A stretch of DNA of 64,000 nucleotides from Flavisphingomonas formosensis (GCF_009755815.1 NZ_WRPK01000003.1:1-64000), one strand, 5' to 3'. Positions 42,653 to 52,757 are shown, counted from the stretch's first letter. Made by a program: numbers and translations. Notes: generated from the sequence alone by a model not told the origin.

Positions 42653-43435
42653 TCAGGCCCTCTGGCTGGAAACGGAGACGACCTCGCCGGTCATGTAGCT
42701 GGCGAGGTCGCTCGCCAGGAAGATCATGACGTTGGCGATCTCCCACACCTCGGCCGGGCGGCCGAAGGCCTCGCGCGCGGACAGCTCGGCGAGCAGCTCG
42801 TCCGTCGTCACCTTGGCGAGGAAGGCGTGCATCGCGATCGAGGGCGACACGGCGTTGATCCGCACGCTGTGCTCCGCCGCCTCGATCGCCGAGCAGCGGG
42901 TGAAGGCCATCACGCCCGCCTTGGCCGCGGCATAATGGGCCTGGCCATGCTGCGCGCGCCAGCCGAGCACCGAGGCGTTGTTGACGATCGCGCCGGTGTT
43001 GCGCTCGTACATATGGGGCAGGAAGGCGCGGCTCATGCGCAGCACCGAGGTGAGCGTCACGTCGATCACGCGATACCATTCGGCATCGGTCATCTCGACC
43101 ACGGTCGCCGTGCCGCCGAGGCCGGCATTGTTGATCAATATGTCGACATGGCCGAGCTCGCGCACCGCGGTGTCGCGCAGCGCCTGCACGGCATCCTCGC
43201 TGGTCACGTCGCAGATCGCGGTGATCGGGCGCTGACCGGTGGCTTCCGCGATGCGATCGGCCGCTTCGCCGAGGCGCCGTTCGTGGAAATCGCTGATCAG
43301 CACGGTGGCGCCTTCCTCTGCGGCGCGCTTGGCCGCGGAGAAACCGATGCCGGTGCCGGCCGCGGCGGTGACGACGCAGGTCTTGCCGGCCAGGAGATTG
43401 TGACCGGTGGGGTAGGGGGGAATAGTGCGGCTCAT
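42653..43435 (-). CDS. ipdF: IpdF homologue (5-hydroxy-indane-CoA dehydrogenase, SDR)
   Basis: A 260-residue SDR matching mycobacterial Rv3559c/IpdF over its whole length: VVTAAAGTGIG (21-31), ISDFHERRLGE, INNAGLGGT, NNASVLGWRAQHGQAHYAAAKAGVMAFTRCSA-like text, SPSIAMHAFL, AFGRPAEVWE, and SYMTGEVVSVS. The catalytic residues are Ser155, Tyr168 and Lys172. IpdF oxidises the 5-hydroxyl of the HIP-derived CoA ester in steroid C/D-ring degradation. Start and stop abut the neighbours without gap. This is one of the firmest assignments in the window. Confidence 0.92.
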   Translation of the reverse strand: MSRTIPPYPTGHNLLAGKTCVVTAAAGTGIGFSAAKRAAEEGATVLISDFHERRLGEAADRIAEATGQRPITAICDVTSEDAVQALRDTAVRELGHVDILINNAGLGGTATVVEMTDAEWYRVIDVTLTSVLRMSRAFLPHMYERNTGAIVNNASVLGWRAQHGQAHYAAAKAGVMAFTRCSAIEAAEHSVRINAVSPSIAMHAFLAKVTTDELLAELSAREAFGRPAEVWEIANVMIFLASDLASYMTGEVVSVSSQRA

Positions 43436-44572
43436 TCAGGCGGCCTCCGGATCTGCCTTGTCGATGATCGCCCGGGCGATCGTCTCGCGATGCTGCGCGG
43501 GCGGATCGAGCAGGGTCGCCGAGGCCCGCGCGCGCTTGAAGAAAAGATGGGCGTGATGTTCCCAGGTAAAGCCGATGCCGCCATGCAGCTGGATCGCATC
43601 GGCCGCGCAGGCCAGATAGGCGTCGCTGCAATAGCTGCGCGCGCCCGCCGCGGCGAGCTTGAAATCCCCGCCCGCGGCGATCGCCCGCGCCGCCCAGTCC
43701 GCGGCGGAGCGCGCCGTGTCGACGAGCAGCTTCATGTCCGCCATGCGATGCTTCATCGCCTGGAATGAGCCGATCACCCGGCCGAACTGCACCCGCTCCT
43801 TGGAATAGGCGACGGTCTCGTCGAGCGAGCGCACCGCGCCGCCGAGCTGTTCGGACGCGAGCAGGCCGGAAGCGGCCGCCAGAGCGCGGCGCAGCGCGGC
43901 GCCGCCGCCTACCAGCACGGGGCCGGCATCCGCCGCGACATTGTCGAAGCGGATCTTCGCATAGGGACGGGTGAGGTCGAGGCTGGTCACGCGCTCGATG
44001 CTGACACCGGGCTGGTCGGCGGGGACGGCGACCAGCGAGATGCCGTCCCAGCCTTCACCCGCGTCGTTCCGCGCCGCGACGACGAAAAGCTGCGCGACAT
44101 GGCCGAAGGGCACATAATGCGCCTCGCCCGTGATCCGCCCGCCGCTGATCCGCGGGCCGATGCCGCCGGGCAGCGCCGCGCCCGAGGGCGCGCGCATCGC
44201 CAGCGTCGCGATCGTCTCGCCCGAGGCGATCGAGGGCAGCAGCGTGGCCCGCTGGGCCTCGCTGCCCGCCTCGGCGATCGTCCCGGCCGCGAGCACCACG
44301 CTCTCGAACCAGGGGATCGGCGCGAGCACGCGGCCCAGTTCCTCGAGGATCAGCGCCTGCTCGATCGGGCCGAGGCCGATGCCGCCATCCGCCTCCGATA
44401 TGCCGAGGCCGGCAAAGCCAAGCTCTTGCGCGAAGCCCTGCCACAGCGCCTCGTCCCACCCGGCTTCGCTCTCGATCGTCTTGCGCAGCCGTTCGAAATC
44501 GGCGTTGTCGCGCAGATAGTCGCGCGCCGCCTCGCGGACCGCGATCTGCTCGTCGGTAAGCGCGAAGGACAT
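43436..44572 (-). CDS. Acyl-CoA dehydrogenase, candidate IpdE2-type subunit
   Basis: A 378-residue acyl-CoA dehydrogenase: an N-terminal helical domain (ALTDEQIAVREAARDYLRD), a poorly conserved middle domain with many Gly/Ala, and C-terminal YSKERVQFGRVIGSFQAMKHRMADM and AIQLHGGIGFTWEHHAHLFFKRA. Steroid-type dehydrogenases are heterotetramers of a large and a divergent subunit; this looks like the divergent one. The IpdE1-like gene at 36734 lacks a neighbour of this kind, so this may be its partner IpdE2 (inference). It abuts ipdF. Confidence 0.82.
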   Translation of the reverse strand: MSFALTDEQIAVREAARDYLRDNADFERLRKTIESEAGWDEALWQGFAQELGFAGLGISEADGGIGLGPIEQALILEELGRVLAPIPWFESVVLAAGTIAEAGSEAQRATLLPSIASGETIATLAMRAPSGAALPGGIGPRISGGRITGEAHYVPFGHVAQLFVVAARNDAGEGWDGISLVAVPADQPGVSIERVTSLDLTRPYAKIRFDNVAADAGPVLVGGGAALRRALAAASGLLASEQLGGAVRSLDETVAYSKERVQFGRVIGSFQAMKHRMADMKLLVDTARSAADWAARAIAAGGDFKLAAAGARSYCSDAYLACAADAIQLHGGIGFTWEHHAHLFFKRARASATLLDPPAQHRETIARAIIDKADPEAA

Positions 44573-44575
44573 GGC

Positions 44576-45493
44576 TCAGGCGGTGCCGTAGACGGGCTTG
44601 GCCGGCGTGCGCCCCGCAACCAGCGCCTCGACGATCTCACCCACCTCGCCGGGCTCCAGCCGGCGGCCGAGATCGGCGGAGGTCGGTCCGTCGGTCCAGC
44701 CCTCGCTGATCCGGATGGTGCTGCCGAACGGCTCGAACACCTGGCCGGTCACGCTCTTCGACTGTTCGGAAACCAGCCACGCGACGAGCGGCGCGGTATT
44801 CTCCGGCGCATAGGGATCGAAGGCGGCGTCCTGCTGGGACGTCATCGTGTCGGCGAAGGCCGTCATCGTCATGCGGGTGCGCGCATTGGGCGCCAGCGCA
44901 TTGGCGGTGATGCCGTAGCGCGCCAGCTCGGCTGCCTGCACCAGCGTGAGCGCCGCGATGCCGGCCTTGGCGGCCGAATAGGCGCTCTGGCCGACGCTGC
45001 CCTGCAGGCCTGCGCCGGAGCTGGTGTTGATGATACGCGCGTCGATCGGATTGCCCGCCTTCTGCTGCGCGCGCCAATAATCGACCGCATGGCGGCTGGT
45101 GCAGAAATGGCCGCGCAGGTGGACGCGGGTCACCGCATCCCATTCCTCCGGCGTGCAGGAAACGAACATGCGGTCGCGCACGAAGCCGGCATTGTTCACC
45201 ACCGCGTCCAGGCGGCCGAAGGCCGCGATCGCCTGTTCGACCATCCCTTTGGTCGCGTCCCAGTCGGCGACGTCGGCGGTGTTGGCGACGGCTTCGCCGC
45301 CGGCCGCCTTGATTTCCGCCACCACCTTCTCGGCGGCGCCCATCGTCTCGCCGCTCTCGCCATGGGTGCCGACGCCCAGATCGTTGACCACGACCTTGGC
45401 GCCCTCGGCCGCCAGGCCGAGAGCATAAGCACGGCCGAGGCCGTTGCCCGCGCCCGTCACGATTACGACGCGCCCCTCGCAGATACCTGCCAT
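44576..45493 (-). CDS. SDR of the Rv3548c/peroxisomal MFE-2 type
   Basis: A 305-residue SDR: TGAGNGLGRAYALGLAAEGAKVVVNDLG at the N-terminus is the wording of (3R)-hydroxyacyl-CoA dehydrogenase domains of multifunctional enzyme 2 and of Rv3548c in the mycobacterial cholesterol regulon. Also present are VVNNAGFVRDRMF, NTSSGAGLQG and YSAAKAG. A C-terminal extension ends TPAKPVYGTA. The likely reaction is NAD-dependent oxidation of a (3R)-hydroxyacyl-CoA made by the MaoC hydratase. Its start overlaps the next gene's stop (TGATG). Confidence 0.85.
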   Translation of the reverse strand: MAGICEGRVVIVTGAGNGLGRAYALGLAAEGAKVVVNDLGVGTHGESGETMGAAEKVVAEIKAAGGEAVANTADVADWDATKGMVEQAIAAFGRLDAVVNNAGFVRDRMFVSCTPEEWDAVTRVHLRGHFCTSRHAVDYWRAQQKAGNPIDARIINTSSGAGLQGSVGQSAYSAAKAGIAALTLVQAAELARYGITANALAPNARTRMTMTAFADTMTSQQDAAFDPYAPENTAPLVAWLVSEQSKSVTGQVFEPFGSTIRISEGWTDGPTSADLGRRLEPGEVGEIVEALVAGRTPAKPVYGTA

Positions 45494-46146
45494 CAGTCTT
45501 GCCTTCCCTTTTGCATCTGTTGCGCCGCGCGCGCTTCCCGCCGCTCGGCTGTCGGTCCGCTCAGCCGCACGCCGACGGCTTCGGAGCGCAGCCGCGTCCG
45601 GTTCGCCTCCACCGCCGCCAGCGGCTCCACTTCCACGAAGTCGGTCAGCGCCTCGCGCGCCAGCCGCTGATATTCGCCATGGCCGTCATTGCGCCACGTC
45701 ACCTGATTCGGCTCCAGCGTACGCACCACCTTGGCCGGATTGCCGGCAACCAGGCTGCGCGGCGGAGTGATCGTTTCCGATTTCACCAGCGCGAGCGCCG
45801 CCACCAGATTTTCCGGCCCGATCTCGGCATTGTCGAGCACCACCGCATTCATGCCGACCAGCGCATTCTCGCCGATCACTGCGCCATGGATGATCGATCC
45901 ATGGCCGATCGTGGCGCCCCGTCCGATCACCGTGTCCCGATCCGCCGAGGCATGGATGGTGCAGCTATCCTGTATGCTGCTGTCGCCTTCTACGACGATC
46001 CGTCCGAAATCGCCGCGCAGCGAGGCGCCCGGCGCGATGAAGCAGCCGGGGCCGATGATGACGTCGCCGATCAGCGATGCCAGCGGATGGACATAGCTGG
46101 TCGGGTCCACCACCGGGACGATCCCCTGATAGGCGTAGCAGGGCAT
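45493..46146 (-). CDS. PaaY/CaiE-like hexapeptide-repeat protein with extended C-terminus
   Basis: A 217-residue left-handed beta-helix protein: many [LIV]-G-x4 repeats, zinc-type histidines in CTIHAS and GHGSIIHG, and SLVAGNPAKVVRTL at the end of the helix. An Arg/Glu-rich tail of about 50 residues is longer than the tail of the paralogue at 2472. PaaY removes CoA from dead-end phenylacetate-pathway intermediates, so a CoA-rescuing role in this CoA-thioester operon is plausible. It overlaps the SDR start by 1 bp. Confidence 0.8.
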   Translation of the reverse strand: MPCYAYQGIVPVVDPTSYVHPLASLIGDVIIGPGCFIAPGASLRGDFGRIVVEGDSSIQDSCTIHASADRDTVIGRGATIGHGSIIHGAVIGENALVGMNAVVLDNAEIGPENLVAALALVKSETITPPRSLVAGNPAKVVRTLEPNQVTWRNDGHGEYQRLAREALTDFVEVEPLAAVEANRTRLRSEAVGVRLSGPTAERREARAAQQMQKGRQD

Positions 46147-46160
46147 CAGGCGGCCCTCTC

Positions 46161-46295
46161 GTCATGCTGAACTTGTTTCAGCATCCACCGGGCGTCATTC
46201 CCCTGGTCCGTTCCGGATGCTGCCGAAGCGGCAGCGTCCTCCACGCGCGGCAGATGCCTGCCGATGAGTGGATGCCGAAACAAGTTCGGCATGAC
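46161..46295. repeat. Long inverted repeat with self-folding 28-bp arms
   Basis: The arms GTCATGCTGAACTTGTTTCAG.. (46161-46188) and its inverse at 46268-46295 match at 26 of 28 positions. Each arm folds by itself: GCTGAA/TTCAGC on the left, GCCGAA/TTCGGC on the right. The two differences between the arms are compensatory within each arm hairpin. It separates fadA6 from the PaaY-like gene. Confidence 0.85.
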
Positions 46296-46315
46296 GGAAG
46301 TGCAGATCATCGCGC

Positions 46316-47459
<1,144 letters not shown>

Positions 47460-47467
<8 letters not shown>

Positions 47468-48446
47468 GATTGAGCTCGCTTGCGAAGGTTGTTTCGGGGC
47501 CGATCGCCATGCCGCCGCCGATCACGGCGGCTTCGATGCGGCGCTGGTGCCAGGCACGGTCGCCCCAGGCTCCGGCCAGCGCCCAGGCGCGCTTCATCCA
47601 GAAATGCAGGTCGACCTCATAGGTATAGCCCATCGCGCCATGCACCTGGATGGCGGTCTCGGCGGCCAGCATCGCGGCGTCGGTGGCGGCAACCTTGGCG
47701 TGGCTGATGTGGATCGGCGTCCGCGCTGCGCGCTGCTGCGCAGCATAGGCGGCGCGCCACAGCACTGGCCGGGCGAATTCCAGCTTCACCGCGACGGTGG
47801 CGAGATGATGCTTGATCGCCTGGAAGCTGCCGATCGGCTGGCCGAACTGCTCGCGCGTCTTTGCATAGTCGGTCGCCAGCTCCAGCATCCGCTCGGCTCC
47901 CCCGATCAGCTGCGCGGCAGCGATCAGCGCGGCCCGGTCGAGCAGCCGGTCGTCCGCGGCGCATTCGATCGGCGCGAACAGCCGGCGCAGCGGATCGACG
48001 GTATCGACCGGGGCCGGATCCTCCGGAGCGGGCAGGGCGGCTTCGCCGGCCAGCACCATATCGGCGCTGTCCAGATCGGCGATCCACGGATTGATCGGAT
48101 GGGCGAGCGCAACCTTCAGCGCACCGGCGGCGATGGCGGCCCGCTGATCGCTGCCGAGCAGCGGCGTGGCGACCAGCGCGGTGTCGGCGATCGGCTCGGA
48201 GACATTGGCGCGGCCGAGCTCGACCGCGACGATCGCGGCCTCGATCAGTCCCATGCCGAGGCCGCCCTCGGCCTCGGGCACCAGCAGGCCGCCGATGCCC
48301 ATGCCGATCAGTCCGTCCCAGATGGCGGCATCGCGGCCGCCCTCGACGTCCAGACGGCGCAGCACCTCCGGCGTGTGCTCGCCGGTCAGATAGTCGCGGA
48401 TCGCCTCGCGCAGGTTCAGCTGGTCTTCGGTAAAGCGGAAATCCAT
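47460..48446 (-). CDS. fadE32: Acyl-CoA dehydrogenase, FadE32-type small subunit
   Basis: A 328-residue protein, shorter than a full acyl-CoA dehydrogenase and similar in length to FadE32 (about 319). N-terminal FTEDQLNLREAIRDYL, C-terminal YAKTREQFGQPIGSFQAIKHHLA and AIQVHGAMGYTYEVDLHFWMKRAW. In steroid degraders such subunits pair with a larger partner encoded next to them, here 48458. The start at 48446 is 11 bp after that gene. It desaturates a late, partly opened ring intermediate (family knowledge). Confidence 0.85.
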
Positions 48447-48457
48447 CCCCGCCCTCC

Positions 48458-49609
48458 TCAGCGCGGCAGGCCGAGCAGGCGCTCGGCGATGATGTTGCGC
48501 TGGATCTCGTTCGATCCTGCGTAGATGGGGCCGGAGAGCGAGAATATGTAGCCCTCCTGCCAGATATTCGCGGCGCCGTCGGGCAGAGTGCGCAACTCGG
48601 CGGTCGCACCGAGCAGGCTCATCGCCGCCCGGTGCGCCGCGCGGTCGAGCTCCGACCAGAAGATCTTGTTCAGGCTCGCCTCGGCGCCGATATGGCCGCC
48701 CGCGATCACCGTCGCCGCCACCGAATAGGTGTTGAGCGCATAGGCCTCCGCATCCATCCAGGCCTGCAGCACGGCCTCGTGCGCGGCCGGAGAGGCCGTC
48801 GCCGCATGTTCCTTGTAAAGCGCGACCAGCCGCTTGGCGGCAGCTTGGAAGCGCGCCGGCGAGCGCAGCATCAGCCCCCGCTCGAAGCCGGCCGTCGCCA
48901 TCGCGACGTTCCAGCCTTCGCCTTCGCCCGCGATCCGGTTCTCGACCGGTACGCGAACCTCGTCGAAGAATATCTCGGCAAAGCCGGTTTCGCCGTGAAG
49001 CTGGCGGATCGGCCGGATCGTGACGCCCGGCGAGTCGAGCGGCAGCAGGATGAAGGACAGGCCCTTGTGCCGCTTGCTCTCGCTGTCGGTGCGGAAGATG
49101 CCGAAGCACCAGTCGGCGAAGGCGGCGCGGCTCGACCAGGTCTTCTGGCCCGAGATGACGTAATGGTCGCCGTCCCGCACTGCGCGGCTGCGGATCGCCG
49201 CCATGTCGGATCCGGCATTGGGCTCGGACCATGCCTGCGCCCAGATCACCTCGCCTTTGGCCATCGGCGTCAGGAAGCGCGCCTTCTGCTCGTCCGTGCC
49301 ATATTCCATGATCGTCGGGCCGAGCAGGAAAATGCCGTTCTGGTTCGCGCGCAGCGGCGCGCCGGCGCGATAATATTCCTCTTCGAAGATCAGCCAGCGG
49401 ATGAGATCGAGCCCGCGGCCGCCATAGGCCTCGGGCCAGGTGACCATGCCCCAATTGCCGGAGGCGAGCTCGCGCTCCCATTCGACATGCTGGTCATAGC
49501 CCTCGCGGCCTTCCAGCGTCTTGAGCGGCGTCTTGGGGACATGGGCCTCCATCCACGCGCGAACTTCGGCGCGGAAGGCATTCTGTTCGGGGGTATATTC
49601 CAGATCCAT
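48458..49609 (-). CDS. fadE31: Acyl-CoA dehydrogenase, FadE31-type large subunit
   Basis: A 383-residue acyl-CoA dehydrogenase matching FadE31 (Rv3562): VTWPEAYGGRGLDL, FEEEYYRAGAP, WAQAWSEPNAGSDMA, ISGQKTWSSRAAFADW, GFERGLMLRSPARF and IYAGSNEIQRNIIAERLLGLPR. As in its class, the Glu of the usual YEG motif is Ala. It probably forms an alpha2-beta2 complex with 47460. It starts 3 bp after the echA20 stop. Confidence 0.88.
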   Translation of the reverse strand: MDLEYTPEQNAFRAEVRAWMEAHVPKTPLKTLEGREGYDQHVEWERELASGNWGMVTWPEAYGGRGLDLIRWLIFEEEYYRAGAPLRANQNGIFLLGPTIMEYGTDEQKARFLTPMAKGEVIWAQAWSEPNAGSDMAAIRSRAVRDGDHYVISGQKTWSSRAAFADWCFGIFRTDSESKRHKGLSFILLPLDSPGVTIRPIRQLHGETGFAEIFFDEVRVPVENRIAGEGEGWNVAMATAGFERGLMLRSPARFQAAAKRLVALYKEHAATASPAAHEAVLQAWMDAEAYALNTYSVAATVIAGGHIGAEASLNKIFWSELDRAAHRAAMSLLGATAELRTLPDGAANIWQEGYIFSLSGPIYAGSNEIQRNIIAERLLGLPR

Positions 49610-49612
49610 GGC

Positions 49613-50362
49613 TCAGTACTTCGCCGCCCCCTTGGTTTCGACGAACGCGTCGCGCGCCTTCTGGCTGTCCTCGTGCATGTACATTTCCAGGGTGAAGCCC
49701 TGTTCGAAGCGATAGCCCTGGTCCACGTCGCGCGGCTCGAGCCCGTTCAGCGCTTCCTTGGCGAGCAGCAGCGCGGTGCGCGACTTGGAGGCGATGATGC
49801 CGGCGAAGGCGCGCGCCTCCTCGGCCAGTTTGTCGAGCGGCACCAGCTTCTCGACCGCGCCGACCCGATAGGCTTCCTCGGCGCTGATCCTGCCGCCGGT
49901 GAAGAAGGCGGCGCGCACCTTCTGGATCGAGAACATGCGCTGCAGGTGACTGGCGCCGCCCATCGCGCCGCGATCCACCTCCGGCAGCGAGAAATAGGCG
50001 CCCTCGGCCGCGATCACCACGTCGGAGGCGCCGCAGATGCCGATGCCACCGCCGATCACGAAGCCGTGCACCGCCGTCACCACCGGCACCGGGCAGGCGC
50101 GCACCGCACGGAAGGTCAGGTAGTTGCCGCGGTTCAGATAGACGATCCGCTCGGGATGCGCCTGCATCTCCTTGATATCGACGCCGCCGCAGAAGCCGCG
50201 GCCCTCGGCGCGAATGAGGATGCAGCGCACCTCTTCGTTGTTGCCAAGCTCGGTGATGATCCGGGGCAGGGCGTTCCAGCCCTCGCTGTCCAGCGCATTG
50301 ACCGGGGGATGATCGATGACGATCTCGCCGATGCGATCGGAAATGCTGGTCTTGATGGGCAT
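49613..50362 (-). CDS. echA20: EchA20 homologue, ring-D-opening crotonase
   Basis: A 249-residue crotonase matching mycobacterial EchA20 (Rv3550): DHPPVNALDSEGW, ILIRAEGRGFCGGVDIKEMQ, FRAVRACPVPVVTAVHGF, GGGIGICGASDVVIA, LPEVDRGAMGGASHLQR and FEQGFTLEMYM. EchA20 hydrolyses ring D of the HIEC-CoA intermediate. The match includes the EGRGF-[CN]-[AG]GVDIKEMQ block. It abuts ipdC with no gap. Confidence 0.93.
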   Translation of the reverse strand: MPIKTSISDRIGEIVIDHPPVNALDSEGWNALPRIITELGNNEEVRCILIRAEGRGFCGGVDIKEMQAHPERIVYLNRGNYLTFRAVRACPVPVVTAVHGFVIGGGIGICGASDVVIAAEGAYFSLPEVDRGAMGGASHLQRMFSIQKVRAAFFTGGRISAEEAYRVGAVEKLVPLDKLAEEARAFAGIIASKSRTALLLAKEALNGLEPRDVDQGYRFEQGFTLEMYMHEDSQKARDAFVETKGAAKY

Positions 50363-51448
50363 TCAGGCGGCTCCCGAAACGACGGTGGCGCCGGTCAGCG
50401 CCGCGATGCGTTCGCGCGCTTCCGACATGATGGACTGGATCAGCTCCTGGCAGGTCGGCAGGTCGGTGAGGCGGCCGGCGACGAGGCCCGTCGCCATCAG
50501 GCCGTTGTCGGCATCGCCCTCGACCACCGCCTTCTGGATCATCATCGGGGCGGCGGCAGCGGTCATCGCCTGGGCGATGGTGAGCCCGCCATGGCTGCGC
50601 ATGCCCTGCGCCGCCTTGAACAGGTCGCCGAACGAGGCGCCGCTCTGCTTCTTCATGGCAAGGCCGCTCTCCATGCCGCGCTTCCAGATGCCGAGGCCAT
50701 GCTCGGCCTCGATCCGGTCGAGCAGCTTGTTGCGGATCATCCGCTGCGGCAGGCCGTCCACCTTGGTCGAGACGACGATGTCGTCCGTGCCGGCCTTCAC
50801 ATAGCGTGCCTTGATGTGCGCGGGCGGCGCGCTCTCCTGGGTCATCAGGAAGCGCGTGCCCATGGCGATGCCGACCGCGCCGAAGGCCAGAGCCGCCGCC
50901 AGGCCGCGCCCGTCGCCGAAACCGCCGGCCGCGACGACCGGCACCTTCACCGCATCGAGCACCTGCGGCAGCAGGATCGTGCTCGCCACCGAGCCGGTAT
51001 GGCCGCCGCCTTCGCCGCCCTGCACCGTGACCGCGTCGACGCCGAGCTGCACCATCTTCTGGGCATGTTTCACCGCGCCGACCGTCGGCATGCAGATGAT
51101 GCCGGCATCCTTGAAGCGGGCGATCATCTTCGCATCCGGCCCGCGGCCGAAGCTGACGGCGCGCACCTGGTCCGCATTCTGGATGATGATCTCCACGATT
51201 TCCGCCGCGCCCGGCTGGAACATGTGGAAATTGATGCCGAACGGCTTCGCCGTCCCCTTGCGCACCGCGGCGATGCCGTCCCGCACCTCGGCGGGCGTCA
51301 TTACCCCGGCGGCGAGGAAGCCGAACGCGCCCGCCTCGCTGGTGGCGATCACCAGCGGCGGCGTCGCGACCCAGCCCATCGCGGTCTGGACGATCGGATA
51401 GCGGCAGCCGAGCAGGCGGGTGAGGGCGGTATCGAGCGGATCGAACAT
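50363..51448 (-). CDS. ipdC: IpdC homologue, flavin-dependent oxidoreductase of the nitronate-monooxygenase fold
   Basis: A 361-residue FMN-binding TIM-barrel protein: CRYPIVQTAMGWVA, TSEAGAFGFLAAG, INFHMFQPGA, MPTVGAVKHAQKMVQLGVDAVTVQG-type text, GGEGGGHTGSV, VVAAGGFGDGRGLAAALAFGA and GIAMGTRFL. IpdC (Rv3553) introduces unsaturation into the HIP-derived CoA ester before EchA20 and IpdAB act. The position between echA20 and the IpdAB genes supports this reading over a generic nitronate monooxygenase. Confidence 0.88.
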   Translation of the reverse strand: MFDPLDTALTRLLGCRYPIVQTAMGWVATPPLVIATSEAGAFGFLAAGVMTPAEVRDGIAAVRKGTAKPFGINFHMFQPGAAEIVEIIIQNADQVRAVSFGRGPDAKMIARFKDAGIICMPTVGAVKHAQKMVQLGVDAVTVQGGEGGGHTGSVASTILLPQVLDAVKVPVVAAGGFGDGRGLAAALAFGAVGIAMGTRFLMTQESAPPAHIKARYVKAGTDDIVVSTKVDGLPQRMIRNKLLDRIEAEHGLGIWKRGMESGLAMKKQSGASFGDLFKAAQGMRSHGGLTIAQAMTAAAAPMMIQKAVVEGDADNGLMATGLVAGRLTDLPTCQELIQSIMSEARERIAALTGATVVSGAA

Positions 51449-51470
51449 GGTGGTTACCTAGACCTAAATG

Positions 51471-51556
51471 CCGTCATCCCAGCGAAAGCTGGGATCGCTT
51501 TCAACACGCGACCGGCTTCTAATGGAGAGCGATCCCAGCTTCCGCTGGAATGACGG
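51471..51556. repeat. Intergenic inverted repeat (CAGCGAAAGCTGGG family), copy 1
   Basis: CCGTCATCCCAGCGAAAGCT.. and ..AGCTTCCGCTGGAATGACGG are long inverted arms of about 29 bp with few mismatches; each arm holds CCAGC-N3/4-GCTGG as an inner hairpin. It is the only gap over 100 bp between ipdC and the thiolase/aldolase gene. A relative is at 59048-59133. Confidence 0.85.
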
Positions 51557-51575
51557 AAAGGGAGGACACAGCTCA

Positions 51576-52757
51576 TCAGCGCTTCAGGATCACCGAGGAA
51601 CCATGGCCGAACAGGCCCTGGTTCGCGGTGATGCCGACCTTGGCGCCTTCCACCTGTCGATCGCCGGACTGGCCGCGCAGCTGCCAGGTGAGTTCGCAGA
51701 CCTGCGCGATCGCCTGGGCCGGTACCGCTTCGCCGAAGCAGGCGAGGCCGCCTGACGGATTGACCGGAATGCGCCCGCCGATCTTCGTCGCACCGTCCCG
51801 CAGCAGCTTGGCCGCATCGCCGCGCGCGCAGAGCTGGAGATCCTCCATCCAGTCGAGCTCGAGCGCGGTCGAGAGGTCGTAGACTTCGGCAACGGAGACG
51901 TCCTCGGGGCCGATGCCGGCTTCCTCATAGGCCTTCTTGGGCAGCGCCGCGCGGAAGCTCTGCGCATCCGCGACCACGGCGCTGTCGGTCGCAAGATCCG
52001 GCATCTCGATCACCGCCGACGCGAAGGTCGGCGTCACCGTCGAGATGGCGGCGACGCGCGGTGCGTTCGCCTTGCCGATCTTCTTCGCATAATCGAGGCT
52101 GCACACGATCAGCGCGGCGCCGCCGTCGGACGTGGCGCACACGTCCATCAGCCGCAACGGATCGGCGACCATCGCCGAGCCGGCGACGTCTTCCATCGTG
52201 AACTGCTTGCGATAGCGCGCCTTGGGATTGGTGAAGCCATGCGCGGCATTCTTCACCTTCACCCGCGCGAAATCTTCCTGCGTGTCGCCGTAGATCTCCA
52301 TCCGGCGGCGCGCGTAGAGCGCGAAATAGGTCGGGTTGGTGATGCCGACCCTGAAACGCACCCAATCGGGGTCGTCCGGCCGCTCGCCCTTCGCCGGGGC
52401 GAGGAAGCCCTTGGGCGTGGTATCGGCGCCGATCACCAGCGCGACTTCGGCCTGACCCGCCAGGATCTTGGCGCGCGCTGCGGCAAGCGCCTGCGAGCCG
52501 GAGGCGCAGGCGGCGTAGCTGGTGTTCACCTCGGCGCCCTGCCAGCCGAGCGCCTGCGCGAAGGTCGCGCCTGCGACATAGCCGGGATAGCCGCAGCGCA
52601 TCGTCGCCGCGCCGGACACGAAGTCCACGTCGCGCCAGTTGATGCCCGCGTCGGCCAGCGCCTCGCGCGCCGCCTCGACGCCATATTCGACGAACTTGCG
52701 GCCCCATTTACCCCAGGGGTGCATGCCCGCGCCGATGATCGCGATTTCCTGGGTCAT
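51576..52757 (-). CDS. SCP-x-type thiolase / steroid side-chain aldolase-like protein (Ltp family)
   Basis: A 393-residue non-decarboxylating thiolase-like protein: IIGAGMHPWGKW, NTSYAACASGSQA with Cys84, VIGADTTPKGF, EVYDLSTALELDWME and NPSGGLACFGEAVPA. This is the lipid-transfer-protein thiolase group that, with a DUF35 partner, acts as aldolase (Ltp2-ChsH2) or thiolase on steroid CoA esters. The DUF35 partner overlaps by ATGA. The substrate may be a shortened steroid side chain or a ring intermediate. Confidence 0.85.
   Translation of the reverse strand: MTQEIAIIGAGMHPWGKWGRKFVEYGVEAAREALADAGINWRDVDFVSGAATMRCGYPGYVAGATFAQALGWQGAEVNTSYAACASGSQALAAARAKILAGQAEVALVIGADTTPKGFLAPAKGERPDDPDWVRFRVGITNPTYFALYARRRMEIYGDTQEDFARVKVKNAAHGFTNPKARYRKQFTMEDVAGSAMVADPLRLMDVCATSDGGAALIVCSLDYAKKIGKANAPRVAAISTVTPTFASAVIEMPDLATDSAVVADAQSFRAALPKKAYEEAGIGPEDVSVAEVYDLSTALELDWMEDLQLCARGDAAKLLRDGATKIGGRIPVNPSGGLACFGEAVPAQAIAQVCELTWQLRGQSGDRQVEGAKVGITANQGLFGHGSSVILKR

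Noticed and set aside
48632-51553. A 973-codon open frame antisense to the FadE31, EchA20 and IpdC genes
   Set aside because: Its translation is His/Arg/Asp-rich without domain wording, typical of the antisense frame of GC-rich genes. The opposite strand encodes three recognisable enzymes.
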